Source of the DNA: Coprinellus micaceus
Lineage: Eukaryota; Basidiomycota; Agaricomycetes; Agaricales; Psathyrellaceae
DNA length: 64,000 nt
Assembly: GCA_951394405.1 (NCBI GenBank)
Contig: OX596340.1
Span: forward strand, 3,658,001 to 3,722,000
Direction of reading: 5' to 3'
Under the pieces are notes generated by a model, which ran no database searches, had not been told where the DNA came from, and worked only from the letters and a program-made list of their open reading frames with translations. Positions within the stretch are counted from its first letter, which is position 1. Each line of letters opens with the position of its first letter. Below are positions 57,257 to 64,000 of the stretch, piece after piece. The translations under genes and the position numbers were made by a program.

Positions 57257-58773
57257 TGGTGTGCGGCGGCTAAACACCGCCACTTTGGGACAGCCGCCAA
57301 TTTGGGTCAGCACCGACACCTCGAGGACAAGTCGGATCCTGGACATCCGCCGCAATTGCGGCGGATGCGGCGAATGTGCCGGATGGCGTACGACTTTGAG
57401 GATATTCGTGTTTCACACCTGCGAGAGGTTAGAGAGAACCGCCGCGACGTTGTGGGCTTTCCCAAATGTTCATTTTTGGTGGGGTAAGTGCGGGAAGATA
57501 GGCTGGGCACCGGAGGCTGCTAGAGAACGCGAAGAAGGTGAATGGGGGTGCGTGTTAGCAAGCATAAGTCTGTCTGCTCTGGCTTTGTATGCGGGCCTTT
57601 CCCATCAAATTGAATAGACTGGTTTCATCGTGTTAAGTAGCACGGGGGGGCCATGATTGACAGCCGACCTGGTACTCGAGGTAGACGATCATGACTGTGA
57701 GTCGCGATGGATCAACCTACTGACTTCTAGCGTTCCTTTTAGAGCTCAAGGGGGTTAATGAGAAGCAGAATACCGTGCAGGCTTGGGCTAATAGGTCGTA
57801 TGAGAAAGGAGGCCAGAGATATATTAGCAATAAATGATTACATTTCCACCGGCAAGACATTGCGGAGCGCTAGTGACATGTCGCTGCGCACAGGTAAGTA
57901 TTACCCCACGAGGAACGTGTTGTACTCTCCTCAGGCATTTTCCGACCAATACTAGTAGCATCGTATTGTAAAGTAAGTACAAGCTAGACGTTCGTCTGAT
58001 CTGCAATCGGGCATAGCATCAAGCCTTGCCGTTCTCGCCCTTGACCTTCAGCAAGTCTTTGGGGCCGCCGTTTTATCTCATCCATACTCGAGTACTTTAC
58101 CCTTAGAATGGGACGCGTCGGGCATGCAGCCAACCTGGCCCCAAAGGCCTCAGGGAGTCCCTGAGGCCTTTGGGGCCAGGGCTCGGTTTTGCCTGTCGGA
58201 CAGGCAAAACCGAGCTGGGCCGGAGCCGGCGTCCGCCGCAAATCCGCCGCAGGCGGCGGACGGCCACGATCCGACGAGTTTTGGACACCTCACCTGGTCG
58301 CCAACCCAAAATAGGCTGGGGGAGTGCCGATGGCTCCCCAACGGAGTCCCCACTGGCTGTGGGACTGATTGTGTGGTTTTTATGGAGAGATTTTGGCAAT
58401 AGAATACCGAAATAGTACTGATTTTTGCTCATTCATCTAAGGGAACACAAATGATTCGGTGGGTGGAAGCATATCGGGGAGGACTTGGTGCTCAAGAGGC
58501 TCAACTCCAGGTGAAGGTGTAGGGGCTGGCAGCTGCGATGGACCAGTAAATAATCGATTCTGTCCGTATTTGCACGTATTTTGCCTCAACCGCCAATTTG
58601 AGGTCGGCGAAAATAAATTCCGACCTCAGTTCTTCAGACTTCGCAGATCGCTCTAGCCAATCTGTTCTATGTCTCAAATACTTCATTTATGCAAATCAGC
58701 TAACGAATCGGACTTGAATTGCAAGCCCAATTCTGGTTGTCCCAAAGTGGCGGTGTTTAGCCGCCGCGCACCA
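57257..58773. mobile_element. Non-autonomous DNA transposon, 36-bp TIRs, TA target duplication
   Basis: 1,517 bp flanked by TA (57255-57256 and 58774-58775). TIRs of 36 bp (57257-57292 and 58738-58773) start TGGTGTGCGGCGGCTAAAC and differ at one position. The empty site can be read in block A at about 37610 (TTATTAATATCAG against GTATTA[element]TAATCTCAG), which supports insertion at a TA with duplication, as in Tc1/mariner-type elements. No transposase frame. Two long back-to-back palindromes lie at 58133-58213. Confidence 0.8.
58133..58213. repeat. Two adjacent long perfect palindromes inside the TA element
   Basis: First: 22-bp arms (58133-58154 and 58156-58177), starting CTGGCCCCAAAGGCC, around one central base. 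Second, one base later: 17-bp arms GCTCGGTTTTGCCTGTC and complement (58179-58195 and 58197-58213), again around a single base. A GC-rich TCCGCCGC/GCGGCGGA palindrome follows at about 58240-58261. Confidence 0.9.
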
Positions 58774-58831
58774 TAATCTCAGAGGTTTCGACGTTCCGGG
58801 GGCTCGGCTGCGTAACGGCCTAATCGCTTGC

Positions 58832-60588
58832 CATGCTCACATTCCTCGACATCCAGTGTTGTGCCAGTTATCGAACTAGTGTCGTAGTTACTAACAGTTA
58901 GCGCCATCAGTTATTGCAGTTACAGTCATGGATCAGTCACTGTGACACGATCAGACAACGTGACAGAGCCACGAAATCTCATCTCCCTCCGCCGTTTCTA
59001 CACCAAATCCAATGAAAATTGCTGTATACTACGGCGCTATATACACCTAACATATTGCGCGACTTGGATAAGGAATTGAGGGACAGACCCAGCATAAAAT
59101 CGGCTATTTCTGGGCAGTATCGCCATTTTTGGGCATTTTTCAAAAATTACAAGGCTCCTACTCACCCGTGCAGACTCGACACCGAGCCGAAAACATACAT
59201 ACACACTTTGGGTGCACATCGGCACATGCCTTAATCTAAAAATTGAGCTATAGCTACGCCATTGCGGACAAAAATGCCCTATTTGTTGCGGGTTGTTTGG
59301 CTGACATTGCTATAATGGCGTTCTCTCGATGGTTACTGGTACTGCAAGTGCATGAAATTATTGAGGAATGGCACCTGTATTGTCCAAAATCTCTATGGGG
59401 ACAATCTAGTACAAGAACCACCCCTCTGCACACCCATAGCATCCTGCAATCTCCAGATTTTCTGGGTTTAGCTCAAATTTAGCCGTATTCAGACATTATT
59501 TCTGTACTTAGATCCCAACAGCAACACGGGAAACCACCAAAACCTTTGGTTTTTCACCCCTTACCATTTCTTCGAACATTATACAATGCTTTGCCCCATG
59601 CTTGATGCAGGATTCCGTCGTACTGGGCAGTATTGTGCGTGGGTCGGGGCGCTGTCACGTTGAGTGATCCGGGCCACCAATGCTCCCGCCCTGGAAAAAC
59701 TAAGATGTTGGGCGCACTTCTGGCAGTGAAGGTATGAAATTTCATATATAGGTACAGAGCAGAGGGGTAGATGTGTACGTGAAAGGATCTCGCACAACGG
59801 TGAGGCCATTGTGGAGAAAAACGCGAAATACCATTTTGCTGTCACGTTGACTGATCGATCACTGTACTTTTGATGTTAACTATAACCCATCCATCAAGGT
59901 TGCACTGGTGGGCTCGATAGCGCTTTTGCGGGCGGGCCCAGTCGCAAGGTAAGGCTCTCATTGAAGAGATACGGGATAGAATTGCCATCGGCACAGTAGT
60001 CATATAAATACATCATCGTAGACACCGTTCTCAAAATGTCGGGTGTGGTTCAAAAAGGCGAACCGACCTGCCATTACCGCCGTCACCGCCCTCAACATCA
60101 CCGTTGAGCAGGACATCCTAGGTAAGCATCCTCCGCCTCAGCGGAGTCAAGGTTCAGGAAGGCATACAACGCCAACTCGTCATCAAAGCTGCCCGGTTTG
60201 ACGGTTGCGGCTCTTGCCAAAGTGTGTGGGATAGTTATTAACGGATAACCAGTTAGCAACTAGTTCTAACTTGTTAGCGCCCGATTAACTCTAACAATTA
60301 CTAAAGAGTAACCCTGGCACAACACTGTCGACATCCCATCTTCCCTCTCCCGGGCCTGGTCTCCCAACACCTGGAAAGTCCGGTACTACCTCAACTACCA
60401 CCGCGTACCTTATCGTACTCAATGGGTCGAATTCCCCACATCGAACGGACCTGCGCCTCCCTTGGAAACGTCCCATCCAATTTGATCCAAAGTCCAACCC
60501 CTATCCGCAGCGTACCCAGAGGGTCGGGGGTGTATGACCCCAGCACCAGCACCTACGTATCGGAATCATGGCAGATTCTGAAGCGCCC
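58832..60588 (+). pseudogene. GST pseudogene (block B), split by a hAT-like element and truncated
   Basis: Copy of the GST at 37675. The ATG and first seven codons (58832-58853) are followed by the element 58854-60327. The GST resumes after the repeated TCGACATC at 60336 and runs to about 60588. It also carries a one-base deletion (GAATTCCCCACATCG against GAACTCCCCCACATCG) and an internal deletion, and stops being homologous after the SESWQILK segment. It lacks the C-terminal domain, so it is non-functional. Confidence 0.9.
58854..60327. mobile_element. Non-autonomous hAT-like transposon with perfect 8-bp TSD
   Basis: 1,474 bp. Ends are CAGTGTTGTGCCAG and its exact reverse complement (14-bp TIR), flanked by direct repeats TCGACATC at 58846-58853 and 60328-60335. 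CAGTG termini and an 8-bp TSD are the hAT signature. The site without the insertion exists at 37688-37695 in block A. No hAT transposase frame; the longest frames inside are below 100 codons. Confidence 0.9.
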
Positions 60589-60639
60589 GTCCCCATGCTC
60601 CCGCCCACTAAGTGACCAGGGTCTCCGTAATGACTAGAT

Positions 60640-63600
60640 ACCCTCACAAATCTCTATTTGTATCCTTACTTTCGCATACGCCTTCCGTCTGTCGTCCCAT
60701 CCACCCACGACGCAACGTCAGTCTTGGGCGCTTAAATCCGGATCTAGCCCTGTTGGCGACCCGATTTAGAATTTGCTCATGCTTTCTGCGTTCAGAGGGG
60801 CGATAAGGGTCGTCAGGGCCTCCACACCTTCAAACCGCCGCCACAACGTTAGGCCCTTCGTTCCATTCCCGGGATACAATTGTCAGCTCTTAGGCTTGGA
60901 GTAGTAACACCTATCTCACATCGTCGGACGCGAAACGAAAGCTCGAATTTTAAGAGTCTAAAGCCCTGAATTCAGGTCGGCCTCCCCAATCGCCAACCAA
61001 GATTGAGGAGTATGGGTCTGGATTCTACAGTTACCACATCAAATAGGGTGACCAATAAATACCTCCCACCTTCTCCATCAACCAACCTTCCTCGACCACT
61101 TCCTCCCACCTGCCGTCCCACTGGCGGCGTCCCCGTACGCGCAGGCGACTGCAAGTCCTCCTGCACGCTCGCTTTCTCTGATGAGAGGTGTGGACGTGAG
61201 GGTGATGGCGCTGCGTACGACGTCGTCGACTGCGACGTAGGACCCGATGGCGAGGTACCGCGGGCCGAAGGCGACACGTACGCAGTGTCCGATGGTGAGA
61301 GGGTCGAACCAGAGACTCCAGACGAAGAGGGATCAAACGATCCCAGAGGCACTCTTCGTCCTTCCAAGCCCACGTGCCGTCGCAGGGGAAGACACGGTGG
61401 CGCCTCCACGCCGCCCAGACCCGTTTCCCAACTCCTTCCGTTCCTTCGCTACGTCCACCCCCTCCTCGCTCCGTCCTTCCTTACCCGCCTTCTCCCAATA
61501 GAGATAGAGCTGGGAGCACAGGACGATGGCTAAAGCGAGCCCAGCCAACACTAATGGATCCCCGACGTCTTGGAGGGTGGTAACGGCCCTAGCGAGACAA
61601 CAGGGGACTTGGGAGATGACTATGGGGAGGGGACGTTAGCTATGAGGGTGTCAGCGGGGGCATCGAAGGAGAGGGAAGAATGGTTGAAGGAGGAGGAAAG
61701 GTCTATATCGGGGGAGGAAGCGTCGAAATAAGGCGAATAAATGAAAGAGGCGCGAAGCCAAGATTAAACGGGAACGAATAGACGGAAGGGCGCCGAAAGC
61801 AAATCCTCAAACCGAAGGGTAGACCAAGGATGATCAGAGAATGAAACAAGCGTAAAGGTAAAGGGGAGGTCGGCGGACGGCGCTAGAGGAACGTAAACTG
61901 GTGGTCGACGAATGAATAAACGAACGAACGGAGGGAGGAAAATGGGGCTTGAATGAAGTCGAAGGAAGACGAGGGAACAAAGGCAAGAAAGACATGTTAG
62001 GCAGGAAGGCGAATGTCGAACGTGACCGTTCGGGGGCTGGGAGTAAACTAAAGAAGGTCAAAAATACGGAAGAGAGATCGAAGACGCCCAAGGAACGCCG
62101 AGCCTCCAAGGCCGAAACCCAAAGTAGAGGGACGCGATCAACGGAGTAGAAATAGATACGCTCCGGCGAATGCGCTAAGCTGCCCAGCGCCTTTCGACAT
62201 GCTGTTCTCCGGTGTTTGAGGAAACTCTGAGAACAGGCTTAGCGGGAGGGGGACATCTGCAACAGCGCCGAGGTCACTACATCCAAGTGCTGCAGGACGA
62301 ATGCGGTTACGATCGTAGCCACCGTCCCCGCTGCGAAAGTTGGCCATTCTCCCTATCTCCTCCCCCACGTCCTCGGCGTTGGAGCACATAGAGAATGATG
62401 AAGAACGTTGTAGCGGTGTTTCGAAGGGAAGAAGGAGGCCTTTTCACGTAAGTCGGGACCTGGAAGGCGTAACTTCGTATGCAAGGGCGCCGACGATATG
62501 GGAGGGAAGGGAGAGACCCTGGGCAGAGGAGCTATTGAGGGCTGTGAGAAGAGCGAGGAGTTAGCGTTTGCCTCCGTTCTCGTCATCACGGAGCTGAGTG
62601 GGGTGGGACATTTATGTAGGAAGTGTCTCTGGGATGAGTCCAGAGAGGACGAAGGAGGAAGCAGGTGGACGCAAGTAGGGGGGCGAAGGGAAGCAGGAAA
62701 AAGGAACGGTGGGAAGGAAGGAAGGAAGGAGGAAAGAACATGGAGGGGGGAAGAAGGAAGGGTGACAAACGTACCGAGGAGGATCTGGGGAACCTTCATG
62801 ATCCTGCGCCCCGCTCCAGACGCGGTACCAACAGCGATCCACTCGGAGAGGGCGGACTTGAGGCAGGGGATATCGGAGAGGCGGGGGTCGTTGACGAGGA
62901 AGGTATTGCGCTCCTGGTCGAGTTTGGACCGAGCCAAAGCCTGTGTCCCGATACAGAGAGTTGGGTATCGGCTCTCAGGCGATGTTTACGTGGAGATATT
63001 GAGCACGAGAGGTGGCCATGGGGCGGGTAGGGCCGGAGGTACACTGAGGGATGATCGCATAGGGAAGGCGCGGCTGATAACGGTGAATGGACCACGCTGG
63101 ACAGAAACGAAAGTGAGGCCAGTCAGAACGACAGATAGAAGCCCCGAAGAGAGGAGAGAACATACCTCTCCAGTTATGAAAGTGCCAGTGTCCTCATAGA
63201 ACCAAACGGGCCTCTGGCCCTAACCACGCCGACATCTCCCATCCGTTACCCCTTCCTCCACTAACGCCTCGTTTTCACCGTCCGTGTATATGGTTCGAAG
63301 AAGAGGTATGATCAGGCGTAGAGAGTAGATTGAAATGCAACCAGGGCACGATGGTGGGCGTTTGGGAGGAAGGGACGTCGCGCCCCTATCACGGCAATCA
63401 CGTCATCGGATCCTGTTATCTTATCTTATCTCCCGTGATCTCCCGACAGGGGCTCGCCGCGTGTTCCCGATCCGCTATCAGTTCCCGCCGCTCTTGTTCC
63501 CATTCCTTCACCATCGAATAGCGGATTTCTACCCTCTATCGGAACTCGTCCCCCCCCCTATCCGCTCTCCGTGCGCTCTATATCCCCCTGCTGTGCAAAG

Positions 63601-63990
63601 GAGAATGTTGTATTGGCTGCCACTCGGACGCCTTCGGATATGGAGCCTGGCCCGGAAGGCTCGCAGACAGTTCCACCGACCCGGGAGGCTCAGAGCTCTC
63701 TGCCTCGGATGATACTGCATACCACCTTAGGGATCTTCGCGCAATTGAATTCAGGCGTGGAGCACCCTCGTATCACATCCTTCTCCCTCTCCATCTCGTT
63801 CGCCGCTCTCGCCCGTAGCGACACCTCGTTCTCGTTGTGGCTTCCTGTCTTTGGTTATCTGCAACGTGACGATGCTCGTTTGACTAGTATCTGGAGCGGT
63901 GAATATGAGAGAGGGTAGAGCCAAATCTCCCTTCATTCTCTCGACTTGGACGACGTACTCACCTCGAATCGCTCGGGACCTCGGCGTGCA
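60640..63990 (-). repeat. R1 repeat, copy f (nearly full length, may run past the window end)
   Basis: CTTGGGCGCTTAAATCCGGA (about 60724), AATAAATACCTCCCACC (about 61053), a purine-rich block with ACCGAAGGGTAG (about 61813), a junction near 62170 (minus reading LFSEFPQTPENSMSKG then QLSAFAG), SSAQGLSLPS near 62520, QERNTFLVNDPRLSDIPCLK near 62880, YEDTGTFITGE before a GTATGT donor (about 63185), ATCTTATCTTATC (63417-63431), and the block at 63770-63920. Several of these look like exons of a former gene, but no continuous set of frames was found. Confidence 0.55.
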
Positions 63991-64000
63991 TTCTCAAAGG

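Larger units (their letters stand above)
54450..60588. repeat. Segmental duplication, block B (decaying copy with two insertions)
   Basis: Second copy of 34486-37963. Removing the two transposons (57257-58773 and 58854-60327) and their target duplications restores collinearity with block A at both sites. It ends at ...CAGATTCTGAAG inside the GST, next to R1 copy f. Confidence 0.85.

Noticed and set aside
62498..63199. 233-codon forward frame near the right end
   Set aside because: Purine-rich antisense of R1 copy f, very Arg/Glu/Gly-rich with no domain; the opposite strand has the conserved R1 peptides.

Overview
The window looks like nuclear DNA of a mushroom-forming basidiomycete (Agaricomycetes). 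It has compact multi-exon genes with 50-80 bp GT-AG introns, an F-box protein of the usual agaricomycete type, a fungal GST, a seven-helix DUF6534-type membrane protein, and above all many long-type unspecific peroxygenases (UPO, heme-thiolate peroxidases). Nothing bacterial, viral or organellar was seen. The species cannot be named from this sequence.

The backbone is six complete UPO genes, all on the minus strand: UPO-1 (5.1-6.7 kb), UPO-2 (8.1-9.4), UPO-3 (19.4-20.9), UPO-4 (28.5-30.1), UPO-5 (32.0-33.3) and UPO-6 (48.7-50.1). Each can be spliced by hand to an intact 382-399 residue secreted protein with the PCP heme-ligand motif, the EGD motif and the Arg/Glu acid-base pair. They share one exon plan, except that UPO-4 has cleanly lost intron 2. 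Four share a promoter layout: a TATA-like box about 100 bp before the ATG and an 18-bp box about 27 bp further upstream. UPO-3 and UPO-6 also share their 5' flanks.

Other genes: an F-box protein (2.3-4.0 kb); a pair of two-exon orphan paralogues (15.7-16.5 and 23.6-24.4); a DUF6534-type membrane protein (35.1-36.7); a single-exon fungal GST (37.7-38.5) convergent with a seven-exon medium-chain NADP-dependent reductase (38.5-40.1); a kinase-like protein (41.2-42.3); and an unrecognised protein (42.4-43.1). A relic of a 2-oxoglutarate oxygenase-type protein, with all iron ligands replaced, lies at 12.2-12.7 kb.

The rest is rearranged, repeat-rich DNA. A gene-like repeat of about 2-3.5 kb (called R1 here) occurs in at least six degenerate copies in one orientation. 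The block at 34.5-38.0 kb (membrane protein plus start of GST) is duplicated at 54.5-60.6 kb. The second copy is decaying and carries two non-autonomous DNA transposons whose empty sites can be read from the first copy: one flanked by TA with 36-bp TIRs, and one hAT-like with an 8-bp TSD. Two more TIR elements (10.5-11.8 and 44.6-45.8 kb) carry dense subterminal motif arrays.

Taken together, this is an expanded oxidative and detoxification locus (secreted peroxygenases next to GST and enone reductase) that grew by segmental duplication among repeats. Exon boundaries were inferred by hand from splice consensus and paralogue comparison. No search or RNA evidence was available.
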